A DNA stretch of 64,000 nucleotides, from assembly GCA_958295825.1 (NCBI GenBank), contig OY282375.1:3891489-3955488 (forward strand). Direction: 5' to 3'. The number at the start of each line of letters is the position of its first letter. Position 1 is the first letter of the stretch. The notes under the pieces are model-generated. The model saw only the letters and a list, made by a program, of their open reading frames with translations. It searched no databases and had not been told where the DNA came from. A program made the position numbers and the translations under genes. This DNA comes from an uncultured Candidatus Entotheonella sp. Lineage in GTDB: Bacteria; Tectomicrobia; Entotheonellia; Entotheonellales; Entotheonellaceae. Shown one piece after another: positions 17,848 through 26,794 of the stretch.

Positions 17848-19905
17848 ATGCGGTGGTTCACGACGGCTCTGGGGATTCTTTGGGTCGGCCTGTTTGTCTG
17901 GCTCACTGTTGCCTGGGCCGACAATCTGACGGTTACTGCATCGCGGGCCAACGTGCGCCAAGGGCCGGGCTTGACGCACGGCGTGATCGACACGCTGCCG
18001 CGCGGCGCAACGTTTCCGGTTCTGAAAACGCAGGACGGCTGGCACCAGATTCAACTGGACGACGGCCGCGCGGCGTGGATCGCCGCTTCCGTCGTGCGCC
18101 TCGACGACACCGGCCGTTCGGACACGTCCGCCCGCACCCTGAAGCGCCGCGATACAACCGCTTCCCGCCGTGTGGCCCTGGTTATCGGCAACGCCGCTTA
18201 TGCCCACGCGACGCTGCTGCGCAACCCACCCAACGACGCAGAGGCCATCAGCGCCTCGCTGGGGCGCCTCGGTTTTACGGTGACGCGGCTTGACGACGCC
18301 GGCAAGGCGGAGTTGGAAAAAGGCCTGCAGGCGTTCATGAGCGCGGCGAGCGGGTCGGAAATCGCCTTGGTGTTCTATGCCGGTCACGGCATGGAAGTGG
18401 ACCAGCGCAACTTCCTGGTGCCGGTGGACGCGCGCCTGGCGAACGCCGACGACGTCGAGTTCGAGGCCGTGTCGCTGGCCTTGGTGATGCGCGCGGTGGG
18501 CCGCGCCGCGGGGCTTGGCCTGGTGATTCTGGACGCCTGCCGCGACAACCCGTTCGTAACTGCCATGCAGCGCCGCGGGTCAACGCGGGCCATCGGTCGC
18601 GGTCTGGCGCGCGTGGAGCCCACCGGCGAGACGCTGGTGGCCTACGCCGCCAAGGAGGGCACGCAGGCGGCCGACGGCGAGGGGCGCAACAGCCCGTACA
18701 CCACGGCGCTGTTGCGCTACCTGGAGGAGCCAGGCCTGGAGGTGGGTTTGATGTTTCGCCGGGTGCGCGATGCGGTGCTGGCGGCCACCGGCGGGAGTCA
18801 GGAGCCGTTCACGTATGGCTCGTTGTCGAGCGCGGGGGTTTATCTCAAGGCCGCGTCGTCGCCGATACAGCCGCCTGCGCCCACCGCCCCGGCGGTGGAC
18901 GATGGGGATTCGGACCGCGTGCGTGCGGAACGGCTGGCTGCGGAGCGGGAGTTCTGGCAGTCGATCAAGGCCAGTACGAACCCGGCGGATTTCACGGCCT
19001 ATCTGGAACAGTACCGTGGGGGGATGTTCGAGGCGCTGGCGCGCAACCGGCTGCGGGAGCTGGAGGCCTCGCCGGCGCCAGTCGAGCCTCAGCAGCAGGC
19101 GGAGCCCCAAAAGCAGGAGCAGGCCCGGCCTGAGCTTGAGCCCGGCACGGTGTTTCGCGACTGTGACGAATGTCCGCAGATGGTGGTGGTGCCAGCGGGG
19201 TCGTTCGGGATGGGGTCGCCGTTGGGTGAAGCAGGGCGTGGCGATAACGAAGGTCCGGTGCACCGGGTGACGTTCGACCGGCCGTTTGCGGTAGGAGTGT
19301 ATGAGGTGACCTTTCGGGAGTGGGACGCCTGCGTGGCGGGCGGCGGTTGCAACGGTTATCGCCCTGACGATGAGGGCTGGGGTCGTGGCGATCGCCCCGT
19401 CATCAACGTCAGTTGGGACGATGCGCAGGCGTACGTTCGGTGGTTGTCACGGGAGACGGGTGAGGGCTACCGCTTGCTGAGCGAATCGGAGTGGGAATAC
19501 GTGGCTCGGGCTGGGACGACGGGTCCGTTTCACACGGGCGCGACGATATCGACGGACCAGGCGAACTATGATGGAAATCATGTTTATGGTTCCGGTCATC
19601 GAGGCGTCTATCGGCAGCAGACGGTAGTCGTGGGAAGGTTTCCGCCGAACGGGTTTGGCCTGCATGACGTCCACGGCAACGTGTGGGAGTGGGTTGAGGA
19701 TTGCTGGCGCGGTGATTATGCCGGGGCGCCGGTTGACGGCGGCGCCTGGGAGAGCGGTGGGAATTGTGACTGGCGCGTGGTGCGCGGCGGTTCCTGGGAC
19801 TACGAACCGAGGTACCTCCGTGCCGCCTTCCGCAGCAGAGTCACCCCCATAATCCGCTTCTTCGACATTCTGGGTTTCCGAATTGCCCGGACGCTTACCC
19901 CTTGA
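17848..19905 (+). CDS. Secreted SH3b-caspase-like-FGE fusion protein
   Basis: 685 residues from ATG 17848, selected because AGGAGG lies upstream. Domain order: signal peptide (1-24); bacterial SH3 domain (about 27-85, ASRANVRQGPGL); caspase-like C14 peptidase (about 106-350) with catalytic His180 in FYAGHGME and Cys231 in ILDACRDNPF; a Pro/Glu-rich linker with a helical segment (360-420); and a formylglycine-generating-enzyme/EgtB-like domain (about 425-685) with VPAGSFGMGSP, LLSESEWEYVARAG and GNVWEWVEDCW. The Cys-His dyad is intact, so proteolysis is likely, probably in the periplasm given the signal. What it cleaves and whether the FGE domain is catalytic cannot be read. Confidence 0.85.
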   Translation: MRWFTTALGILWVGLFVWLTVAWADNLTVTASRANVRQGPGLTHGVIDTLPRGATFPVLKTQDGWHQIQLDDGRAAWIAASVVRLDDTGRSDTSARTLKRRDTTASRRVALVIGNAAYAHATLLRNPPNDAEAISASLGRLGFTVTRLDDAGKAELEKGLQAFMSAASGSEIALVFYAGHGMEVDQRNFLVPVDARLANADDVEFEAVSLALVMRAVGRAAGLGLVILDACRDNPFVTAMQRRGSTRAIGRGLARVEPTGETLVAYAAKEGTQAADGEGRNSPYTTALLRYLEEPGLEVGLMFRRVRDAVLAATGGSQEPFTYGSLSSAGVYLKAASSPIQPPAPTAPAVDDGDSDRVRAERLAAEREFWQSIKASTNPADFTAYLEQYRGGMFEALARNRLRELEASPAPVEPQQQAEPQKQEQARPELEPGTVFRDCDECPQMVVVPAGSFGMGSPLGEAGRGDNEGPVHRVTFDRPFAVGVYEVTFREWDACVAGGGCNGYRPDDEGWGRGDRPVINVSWDDAQAYVRWLSRETGEGYRLLSESEWEYVARAGTTGPFHTGATISTDQANYDGNHVYGSGHRGVYRQQTVVVGRFPPNGFGLHDVHGNVWEWVEDCWRGDYAGAPVDGGAWESGGNCDWRVVRGGSWDYEPRYLRAAFRSRVTPIIRFFDILGFRIARTLTP

Positions 19906-19934
19906 ATTTTTACCTCCTTACCTCTTTGGAGGGT

Positions 19935-19963
19935 CCAGGGGGCGAAGCCCCTTGGCGAATTTT
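19935..19963 (+). terminator. Terminator-like hairpin after caspase-FGE gene
   Basis: CCAGGGGGCGAAGCCCCTTGG is a near-perfect stem with a GAA loop, followed within five bases by four T. It lies 30 bp after the upstream stop and 80 bp before the aminotransferase start. Confidence 0.55.
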
Positions 19964-20043
19964 GGCGTATGCCGGACGGGCCGGGCGGTTCCCGCGTCGG
20001 GCCCGTCCGGCTGAAGACGTATTTGGAATTGAAGGAGACAGCC

Positions 20044-21417
20044 ATGACGGCCAGCAGCAAGCACGACAGGACGATTGAGCAGGAATACGCGGCGCGCTTT
20101 CCGCAGTCGCAGGCGTTGCACCGGCAGGCGGCGGCGCGCCTGCCCGGCGGCGTCACGCACGTGGCGCGGTCGTTCGAGCCGTTTCCGATCTACGTCGACC
20201 GCTGCGTCGGGCCGTACAAGTGGGACGTGGACGGCAACCGCTACATCGACTACTGGACCGGCCACGGCGCCATGCTGCTGGGGCACGCCCACCCGGCGGT
20301 GGTGGCGGCGATCCAGGAGCAGGCGGCCAGGGGCACGCACGCCGGCGGCAGCACGCGGCGCGAGATCGAGTGGGCGCAACTGATCATGGACATGGTGCCG
20401 TGCGCCGAGTCGGTGAAATTCACCAGCTCCGGCACCGAGGCGACCCTGCTGGCCCTGCGCGCGGCGCGGGCGGCGACCGGCAAGAGCAAGGTCATCAAGT
20501 TCGAGGGGCATTTTCACGGCTGGCACGACTACGTGGCCTGCGGCGTCGTGGAGCCGTTCGACGTGCCGCTGTCGGCCGGCATCCCGGAGGCGGTGCAGGA
20601 CACGGTCATCCTGGCGCCGTTCAACGACCCCGGCGCCCTGACCGCGGCGCTGGACGCCTCGGACGACATCGCCGCGGTGATCGCCGAGCCGGGCGGCTCC
20701 TACGACGACGCGGTGCCGTCCAACCCGGCCTTTCTCGCCCACCTGCGGGCCGAGACGGCGCGCCGCGGCGTGGTGCTGATATTCGATGAGGTGGTGACGG
20801 GCTTTCGCTACGCGGTGGGCGGCGCGCAGGCGTATTTCGGCGTCACGCCGGACATGACGACGCTGGCCAAGGTGATGGCCGGCGGCCTGAACGGCGGCGC
20901 GGTGGTGGGGCGAGGGGACATCATGGCGGTGTTCGAGGCCACGGCGGACGCGCATTGGAACCGTTACCAGATGGTGCCGCATCCGGGGACGTTCAACGCC
21001 AATCCGCTTTCCGCCGCGGCCGGCGTGGCGGCCCTCGAGATCATCGCCAGCGGTGAGCCGACCAACCACGCTCAGGAGATGATGGACCTGATGAAGCGCG
21101 GCTTCAACGAGGTGCTCGCCCGCCGCGGCGTGCCGGGCTGCGCCTACGGCCGCGCCTCGATCTTCAAGACCTACGTCGGCGCTGAGGCGCCGCGCCTCAG
21201 CCGCCTCGATTTCAGCAACCTCAAGGACGACACCGCCACCCTGTTGCGTGGCGCCCCCCTCACCCCCCTGCTGCGCAAGGGCATGCTGCTCAACGGCGTC
21301 GACATGATGCGCGCCGCCGGCTTCCTCTCCGCCGCCCACACCCCCGACGTCGTCGAGGAAACGGTGCAGGCGTTCGACCGCACCCTGGCCCGCTTGCAGG
21401 CGGAGGGCGCGGTGTAG
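20044..21417 (+). CDS. Class III aminotransferase, glutamate-1-semialdehyde aminomutase-like
   Basis: 457 residues from ATG 20044, which has AAGGAG upstream; the frame is open 25 codons further but without a binding site. The fold-type I PLP signatures are clear: YIDYWTGHGAMLLGHAHP, SSGTEATLLALR, GHFHGWHDY, VLIFDEVVTGFR and the PLP-lysine region TTLAKVMAGGLNGGAVVGR. This is close to HemL, but HemL is usually about 425 residues and shows LGKIIGGG, so a HemL-like aminotransferase of other specificity is more likely. Preceded by a terminator, so probably its own transcript. Confidence 0.82.
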   Translation: MTASSKHDRTIEQEYAARFPQSQALHRQAAARLPGGVTHVARSFEPFPIYVDRCVGPYKWDVDGNRYIDYWTGHGAMLLGHAHPAVVAAIQEQAARGTHAGGSTRREIEWAQLIMDMVPCAESVKFTSSGTEATLLALRAARAATGKSKVIKFEGHFHGWHDYVACGVVEPFDVPLSAGIPEAVQDTVILAPFNDPGALTAALDASDDIAAVIAEPGGSYDDAVPSNPAFLAHLRAETARRGVVLIFDEVVTGFRYAVGGAQAYFGVTPDMTTLAKVMAGGLNGGAVVGRGDIMAVFEATADAHWNRYQMVPHPGTFNANPLSAAAGVAALEIIASGEPTNHAQEMMDLMKRGFNEVLARRGVPGCAYGRASIFKTYVGAEAPRLSRLDFSNLKDDTATLLRGAPLTPLLRKGMLLNGVDMMRAAGFLSAAHTPDVVEETVQAFDRTLARLQAEGAV

Positions 21418-21486
21418 GCCGGGTTGGCGGCTGGGCAACCCAACCCGATGAGATCAAGGCGGCCTTCATCGCCACGCCTCCCATGC

Positions 21487-21549
21487 CTGGGAGCACGGGC
21501 TTCCAGCCCGCTAAGCGGAACCCTGCGGGCAAGATGCCCGCGCTCCCAG
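21487..21549. repeat. Interspersed palindromic repeat
   Basis: CTGGGAGCACGGGCTTCCAG is mirrored by GCAAGATGCCCGCGCTCCCAG around a short centre, giving nested inverted repeats. The same GGGAGCNCGGGC type is frequent in intergenic DNA of GC-rich bacteria. It lies between the aminotransferase and higA. Confidence 0.65.
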
Positions 21550-21642
21550 AAGAGGCATCGCGATTTACAACCACCCTCGACCGCAGGGTTGCTCGGGTGA
21601 ATGTCAACCAGGCCCTGGCCTCGTCTTCATACCACGGGAATT

Positions 21643-21951
21643 TCATGCGCCCCTTGCCGCATGGCCTCCTGTTGCCGGGTTCCGCCGTGCTTGCGCCAGT
21701 TCGTAGCTCACCTGCATCCGCATCCAGTGCTCGGCAGTTCCCCAGCCAATGCTTTCCAACGCCAGGGCCATGTTCGTAGACATACCCGCTCTGCCGTTCA
21801 GCAGACGTGACAACGTTCCGCGGCCACAACTCAAACGAGTTGCTGTCTCGGTGACGCTCCAGCCAACTTCTTCCATGCTCTCACGGATCAGTTCGCCCAG
21901 ATGCGGAGGTTTCAGCATGGGACCTGCCCGTTCACCATCGTCATTGCTCAT
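21643..21951 (-). CDS. higA: HigA family antitoxin (XRE)
   Basis: 102 residues. PHLGELIRESMEEVGWSVTE is the HigA N-terminus (HPGEIL type), followed by a helix-turn-helix with LSCGRGTLSRLLNGRAGM and a tail HWMRMQVSYELAQARR like the WLNLQ..YDL.. end of HigA. It would bind HigB toxin and the operon promoter. It begins 20 bp after a decayed toxin gene on the same strand, the usual higB-higA order. With the toxin broken it is an orphan antitoxin. Confidence 0.85.
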   Translation of the reverse strand: MSNDDGERAGPMLKPPHLGELIRESMEEVGWSVTETATRLSCGRGTLSRLLNGRAGMSTNMALALESIGWGTAEHWMRMQVSYELAQARRNPATGGHAARGA

Positions 21952-21971
21952 AAGCGATTATCTTTTCTCGG

Positions 21972-22134
21972 TCAGTGGTAGTCGATCAGGTCCACGTCAA
22001 CGGCTTCACCGTTCTCGAAACGGAATACCACGCGCCAGTTGCCGGATACGCGAACGCTCCACTGGCCCGCCCGATTTCCTTATCACACAAGGCGCTTTCG
22101 TGAGATGCTGTTGGTCAGAGCAACTAACGATCAT
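21972..22134 (-). pseudogene. higB: Degraded HigB toxin
   Basis: The minus strand encodes GQWSVRVSGNWRVVFRF and then ENGEAVDVDLIDYH followed by TGA, which matches the C-terminus of RelE-superfamily HigB toxins. Upstream the frame is closed, and a different frame beginning ATG at 22134 gives MIVS, the usual HigB start, then loses similarity. At 163 bp the locus lacks most of the roughly 92-residue toxin, so there has been an internal deletion plus frameshift. Confidence 0.7.
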
Positions 22135-22637
22135 AAGATAATCCCTGTAGATCCCAAGACGAATCTTGCTCCCTCCCGGCGCAGCATTTCGTATGGGGTT
22201 ACGCAACGCAGACCAAGCCCGATACAGGCGTTTGGAATTTTGATTTTCCGAGTCGTATCGGCGGGAACTTCGTGGCTGACGATAGCGCAGTCATACGCCA
22301 GTGCGTGGGCGACGAGCCAGTAATCAGCAACCTGAAGAAACGTGGCCACTGCAGCGGGCTCATAGCCTTGGTTGCCCGCCCAGTCGCTGACAATACGGAG
22401 AGCGGGCAGCACCATGGCGTCCGGCCTCAGAAAGAAGCCGTCGCCCCGTGCTGCAGCCCATTCCGCCAGTTTGTCCGCACCTGCGTGCAGTTCGTCTGCG
22501 ACCTTTTCAATGCTTGCCACTTTTCCGGCGCGGTTCTGCTCATCCAGCCAATCCCAGAACGCCGGGCAGAAATCGAAACCATAGTGCAGGTTTTTGGCTT
22601 GGATAAAGACGTTCGCGTCGAGAAGGTAGTCGGTCAT
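22131..22637 (-). CDS. DUF4411 PIN-like toxin candidate
   Basis: 168 residues. MTDYLLDANVFIQAKNLHYG followed by FDFCPAFWDWLD is the typical start of DUF4411, a PIN-like family, with Asp in LLDANVF, Glu in VADELHAG and Asp in QVADYWLVAHA as probable metal ligands. PIN toxins are RNases. It overlaps the stop of the XRE-ImmA gene by four bases, so the two are translationally coupled. This pairing (HTH-ImmA protein then DUF4411) is a recurring toxin-antitoxin-like arrangement. Confidence 0.82.
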   Translation of the reverse strand: MTDYLLDANVFIQAKNLHYGFDFCPAFWDWLDEQNRAGKVASIEKVADELHAGADKLAEWAAARGDGFFLRPDAMVLPALRIVSDWAGNQGYEPAAVATFLQVADYWLVAHALAYDCAIVSHEVPADTTRKIKIPNACIGLGLRCVTPYEMLRREGARFVLGSTGIIL

Positions 22638-23788
22638 TCTACAATCCCGACTTCTCGACCGAGCTTGTGGAACGTATCCGTCTTGGCGATTCCGAGCATC
22701 CGGAAGGCATCACGATAGAGCGTCTGGCCTTCCAGCGTGCTCGCCACCAGAGCGCGAGCAAATCGAGGGCTTACGCGGGCCAGGGTGGTACGGTAAAAAT
22801 CGCCGCCACCGTCGCCGCTTCGTGCAAGCGCTCTCAACTGTTCACATTCCTGCGTCCACGCCGAGTCGAAGGAAGGGCGGTCCAGTCGCTTGGCGTCAAA
22901 AAGGCGCCGCAGGATGACCAGGGTGCTCACTTTGAACGCCTGTGCCAGACGCGGCACCGCGGCCAACGGCTCTTCAACGCGCAGGTCGGCGCGCAGGTCG
23001 GCAAGAGGCACCAGCAGCTCAGCCGCAACGGCATTGCACCAGACTTCTTCTGGCCGAAAACCCTGCCGCCAGGATTCTGCCCCTATGTTCGACAACGCCG
23101 ACGCTCCGAGCCAAAGATGCGCGAGTTCATGCGCGAGCGTGAACATCTGCGCCGCCTTTGTGTCTGCACCGTTGATGAAGATCAGCGGCGCGAGGGGGTC
23201 GGACAGGGCAAAGCCGCGAAACTCGGCGGGGTCGAGACGTCGGCTCGTGTTGCTCATTACAATCCCGCTGGTCATAACGAGCACGCCAGCCTCGTCAGCT
23301 TGCCGGACGAACAGTTTCAGCGCATCGGTCCATGTCGGGCACTTTCGTCGGGCGTCGAGGTCGAAACCAAGGGTTTCCCGCACGCGGTCTGCAACGTCCT
23401 CTGGTCGCGTGTCAACCGTGGCGCTGCCGACGAAGCCGAGCTCCGGTTCCTGTGCAACGCGAAGGAAATCACGATACCAGCTCTGCCGTTCCTGGCAGAC
23501 GTAGATCATTTCCAGGAGGTCAGGGCTCGGACGTGTCACGGTCTGCCCAGGCAAAGTCCGGAAATCGGGAATGGGTACCGGTTCCTCTGGTGGCTTCGTG
23601 AGGAACAGGTAACCGACCGGTACGTGGACGGCACGGGCGAAGGCTTCTGCCTGCTTCAAAGTGGGGTGTATAGACCCGCCTTCCCATTCTGGCAGCTTCC
23701 TGAACTTGCCAATCAGGTCATTCTGCGTTAGTCCTGCGCGCTCTCGCGCCCAACGCAAAATCTCGGTATTGACGGGAACGCGGGTCAT
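22634..23788 (-). CDS. XRE-family regulator with ImmA/IrrE metallopeptidase domain
   Basis: 384 residues from ATG 23788 (GGAAG upstream). A GTG at 23806 overlapping the preceding TGA would add six residues. The N-terminal helix-turn-helix (about 5-60: ILRWARERAGLTQNDLIGKF) is followed by an ImmA/IrrE zinc peptidase with HELAH at 220-224. Such proteins act as antitoxins or as regulators that cleave repressors. It is coupled to the DUF4411 gene by a 4-bp overlap and is likely its antitoxin. The HigA-HigB locus next door gives a small toxin-antitoxin cluster. Confidence 0.87.
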   Translation of the reverse strand: MTRVPVNTEILRWARERAGLTQNDLIGKFRKLPEWEGGSIHPTLKQAEAFARAVHVPVGYLFLTKPPEEPVPIPDFRTLPGQTVTRPSPDLLEMIYVCQERQSWYRDFLRVAQEPELGFVGSATVDTRPEDVADRVRETLGFDLDARRKCPTWTDALKLFVRQADEAGVLVMTSGIVMSNTSRRLDPAEFRGFALSDPLAPLIFINGADTKAAQMFTLAHELAHLWLGASALSNIGAESWRQGFRPEEVWCNAVAAELLVPLADLRADLRVEEPLAAVPRLAQAFKVSTLVILRRLFDAKRLDRPSFDSAWTQECEQLRALARSGDGGGDFYRTTLARVSPRFARALVASTLEGQTLYRDAFRMLGIAKTDTFHKLGREVGIVE

Positions 23789-23802
23789 GCGATGGCTTCC
23801 AC

Positions 23803-24213
23803 TCACACCGCCTTGACGAACAGCGCCAGCCCCAGGACGGCGACGGCGACGTAGGCCGCCAGAACCGCGGCGCCGGGGTAGTCCTTGGCGAGCCGCTGGC
23901 CGAAGAACAGGCAGAGCAGCGACAACAGCGCCAGCTCAAGCCCGGCGATGGCGAGCCCGCTGCCCGTGCCGATCAGCAGAAGGATGAAGCCGACGCCGCA
24001 GCACAGGCCGGTGACGGTTTCCAGGGCGGTGATGGCCCAGAACATCAGCGGCACCGCGCCACGCAGTGGGCTGGCGGCAAAATGGCTGCTGAGGAAGTCC
24101 AGATTGCCCTGGCTGTCGATGAGCTTGTCGACCGCCGACTGCAGGAACGCGATGGCGAAAAACGCCGTCACCGCCAGCTGTCCGAACCACAAGGGTTCTA
24201 TGAACCGATCCAT
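23803..24213 (-). CDS. DoxX-like membrane protein
   Basis: 136 residues from ATG 24213, chosen because GGAAGGGGG lies upstream; the frame is open 34 codons beyond. Four hydrophobic helices with FLQSAVDKL near the end of helix one and WAITALETVTGLCCGVG fit the DoxX/DUF fold. Function of these four-helix proteins is poorly known; some associate with oxidases or redox enzymes. It ends 14 bp before the XRE-ImmA start on the same strand. Confidence 0.75.
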   Translation of the reverse strand: MDRFIEPLWFGQLAVTAFFAIAFLQSAVDKLIDSQGNLDFLSSHFAASPLRGAVPLMFWAITALETVTGLCCGVGFILLLIGTGSGLAIAGLELALLSLLCLFFGQRLAKDYPGAAVLAAYVAVAVLGLALFVKAV

Positions 24214-24250
24214 GCTTGCCCCCTTCCCGTTTTCTCGCCTCGTCCTTGCC

Positions 24251-25195
24251 TCACACCGACACGCCGGGCCGTACGTCTTGGGCAAAGCGGTCCATGACGC
24301 GCTGTATCTCGGCAATGTCCGACGTCATGATGTCGAACACCATGTGGCTGACGCCGCAATCGGCGTACCGCGCGATGTCGTCCTGGATGGCGGCGGGGCT
24401 GCCGGTGAGTGGCCGGCGGTCGGCCCCGACGTCGTCGGCAAAGACGATGGGGCCACGGAACGAGATGGTTACGTCCTGCGGATTGCGGCCCGCCCGCCCG
24501 GCTTCATCGCGCAGGCGCGCTACGGCGTTCTTCATCTCGTCGGGCGTCAGGTCGGCGGGCGGGCGCAAGCCGATGGGATGCCAGCCGTCGCCCAAGCGGG
24601 CGGCGCGGCGGATGGCCGGGCCGGTGTGGCCGCCGATCCAGATGGGCGGGTGCGGGCGGCGCACCGGGCGCGGCGCGAAGCCGATGTTGTCGAAGCGCAC
24701 GTGCTCGCCGTTGAAGCTGGGGGCGTCGTCGGTCCACAGGGTGCGGAAGACGCGGATGTATTCGTCGCTGACGGCGCCGCGCTGCCGGAAGGTGTCCAGG
24801 CCGAGCGCCACGAATTCTTCCTCCATCCAGCCCACGCCGACGCCGAGGATGACCCGCCCGCCCGACAGGGTATCGAGGGTGGAGACCATCTTGGCGGTCA
24901 GCAGCGCGTTGCGGTAGGGCAGGATGAGCACGCTGGTGCCGAGCTGCACGCGCGTGGTGCACGCCGCCAGGTAGGTCAGGGTAGTCAGCGGCTCGTAGTA
25001 ATCCTGCCCAGGCGCGGCGGGAAAGGCGCCGTTCGGGTCGTACGGGTAGAACGACTCGATCTGCTGCGGCACGATGATGTGATCGCTCACCCAGATCGAA
25101 TCCAGCCCCACCGTCTCGGCATGCTGCGCGAGCAGCCGCAGGTTGTCCGTCGTGGTCGTCGCTCCCCGGCTGGGAAGGCTTACCCCAAACTCCAT
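24251..25195 (-). CDS. LLM class F420-dependent oxidoreductase, TIGR03619 type
   Basis: 314 residues from ATG 25195 with AAGGAG upstream. MEFGVSLPSRGATTTTDNLR, SIWVSDHIIVP, VQLGTSVLILPYRN, GRVILGVGVGW and PPIWIGGHTGPAIRRAARLG define the luciferase-like family, and the sequence around PQQIESFYPYDPNG is typical of the TIGR03619 group often called F420-dependent. Whether this organism makes F420 is not shown here; FMN use is possible. Substrate unknown. It is divergent from the GlcD gene. Confidence 0.84.
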   Translation of the reverse strand: MEFGVSLPSRGATTTTDNLRLLAQHAETVGLDSIWVSDHIIVPQQIESFYPYDPNGAFPAAPGQDYYEPLTTLTYLAACTTRVQLGTSVLILPYRNALLTAKMVSTLDTLSGGRVILGVGVGWMEEEFVALGLDTFRQRGAVSDEYIRVFRTLWTDDAPSFNGEHVRFDNIGFAPRPVRRPHPPIWIGGHTGPAIRRAARLGDGWHPIGLRPPADLTPDEMKNAVARLRDEAGRAGRNPQDVTISFRGPIVFADDVGADRRPLTGSPAAIQDDIARYADCGVSHMVFDIMTSDIAEIQRVMDRFAQDVRPGVSV

Positions 25196-25384
25196 TTGTG
25201 AATCTCCTTGTGCGTTCGGTTTCATGCGGTCCGCGGCCCGCCCGCGGCTGGCTTCGTCGGGCCGCTTTGTAGCACGACCCGCCGCCTTGGGGCAACACGA
25301 CCGCTGCCGCCTTGTTGCCCCCCATAATCTTCGTTACACTGCCCGCACCTCATATCGGCAAGCATAGACGAAAGGAAGAAATCC

Positions 25385-26794
25385 ATGGACAGCAACGCCG
25401 CCCTTGCGGATCTGGAAGCCATCGTCGGCCCGCAGCGCGTTCTCAGGTCGCGCGCCGAGCGCGCCGTGTACGGCTACGACGCCTCGGTGTTTCGCGGCGC
25501 CGAACTGCTGGCGGTGGTGCTGCCGACGACAGCCGAGCAGATCTCCCGTCTGGTCGTGTGGTGCCGGGACCGCGGCGTGCCGTACGTGGCGCGCGGCACC
25601 GGCACCGGCATCAGCGGCGGCGCCATCCCCACCCACGGCGGTGTGATCATCGAATTGGCGCTCATGAACCAAGTGCTGGAGATCGACCTGGCCAATCGCT
25701 TGGCCGTCGTGCAGCCCGGCGTCGTCAACCAGGACCTCAAGCGGCGCGTGCAGGAGCACGGCTACGCTTACACCTACGTACCCGACCCCGGCAGCCAGGT
25801 GGTCTCGACCATCGGCGGCAACGTGGCCACCAACGCTGGTGGCATGCACTGCCTGAAGTACGGCATCACCGGCAACCACATCCTCGGGCTGGAGATGGTG
25901 CTGCCCGACGGCGACATCGTGACGGTAGGCGGCAAGGCGGTGGACCAGCCGGGCGCCGACCTCACCGGGCTGCTGGTCGGTTCGGAGGGCACCCTCGGGA
26001 TCGTCACCAAGATCATCGTGCGCCTGCTGCAAATGCCCGAGGCGGTCACCACCCACCTGGCGCTGTTCAAAACCGTGGACGACGCGGCCAACACGGTCTC
26101 CGGCATCATCAGCTGTGGGCTGCTGCCGGCTGCCATGGAGCTGCTGGACAAGTCGATCATGCAGGCGGTGGACAAGGCGGTGCACGTCGGCTTTCCGGCA
26201 GAAGCCGGCGCGGCCCTGATTATCGAGCTGGACGGCTTCAGCGACGACATGGCGCGTAACGCCGACCGGGTGGCGGAAATCTGCAAGACGTACGACGTGA
26301 TCGCCTTTGAAACCGAGGAGGGCATCGAGGCGGGCCAGCGGCTATGGTTGTGCCGCCGGGCGGCGTTCGGCGCCATGGCGCGGCTGGATACGGACGTCTA
26401 TATCGTCGACGGCTGCGTGCCACGCACCCAATTGCCCGAGGCGCTGCGGCGCGTGACGGCCATCGCCGAGCGCTACGACCTGCCGATCGTCAACGTGGCG
26501 CACGCCGGCGACGGCAACCTGCACCCGTCGATTCCCTTCAACAGACGCCGCGCCGGCGACATCGAACGGGTGCTGGAGGCCGGGCGCGAAATCCTGGAGG
26601 CGTGCGTCGAACTCGGCGGCAGCATCACCGGCGAGCACGGCGTTGGGATGGAAAAGCAGAACGAAATGACCCTGATGTTCAGCCCCATCGAGCTGCAGGT
26701 CATGCGGCGCATCAAGCTCGCCCACGACCCCGACGACCTGTGCAATCCCAAGAAGATTTTCCCGCTGAGCATGCTGTCCGAGGCCGTCTCATGA
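25385..26794 (+). CDS. glcD: Glycolate oxidase subunit GlcD-like FAD-linked oxidase
   Basis: 469 residues. PCMH/VAO-type FAD-binding domain with GTGTGISGGAIPTHGGVII, PDPGSQVVSTIGGNVATNAG and GSEGTLGIVTKI, then the FAD-oxidase C domain ending in HAGDGNLHPSI, GGSITGEHGVGMEK and DPDDLCNPKKIFP. This is the standard GlcD layout. It oxidises glycolate or D-lactate to the keto acid. Its stop overlaps the start of a GlcE-like gene by four bases. AGGAAG precedes the ATG. Confidence 0.9.
   Translation: MDSNAALADLEAIVGPQRVLRSRAERAVYGYDASVFRGAELLAVVLPTTAEQISRLVVWCRDRGVPYVARGTGTGISGGAIPTHGGVIIELALMNQVLEIDLANRLAVVQPGVVNQDLKRRVQEHGYAYTYVPDPGSQVVSTIGGNVATNAGGMHCLKYGITGNHILGLEMVLPDGDIVTVGGKAVDQPGADLTGLLVGSEGTLGIVTKIIVRLLQMPEAVTTHLALFKTVDDAANTVSGIISCGLLPAAMELLDKSIMQAVDKAVHVGFPAEAGAALIIELDGFSDDMARNADRVAEICKTYDVIAFETEEGIEAGQRLWLCRRAAFGAMARLDTDVYIVDGCVPRTQLPEALRRVTAIAERYDLPIVNVAHAGDGNLHPSIPFNRRRAGDIERVLEAGREILEACVELGGSITGEHGVGMEKQNEMTLMFSPIELQVMRRIKLAHDPDDLCNPKKIFPLSMLSEAVS

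Noticed and set aside
19918..21438. Long minus-strand open frame of about 500 codons
   Set aside because: Antisense shadow of the GSA-like aminotransferase; GC-rich codon structure keeps it open.
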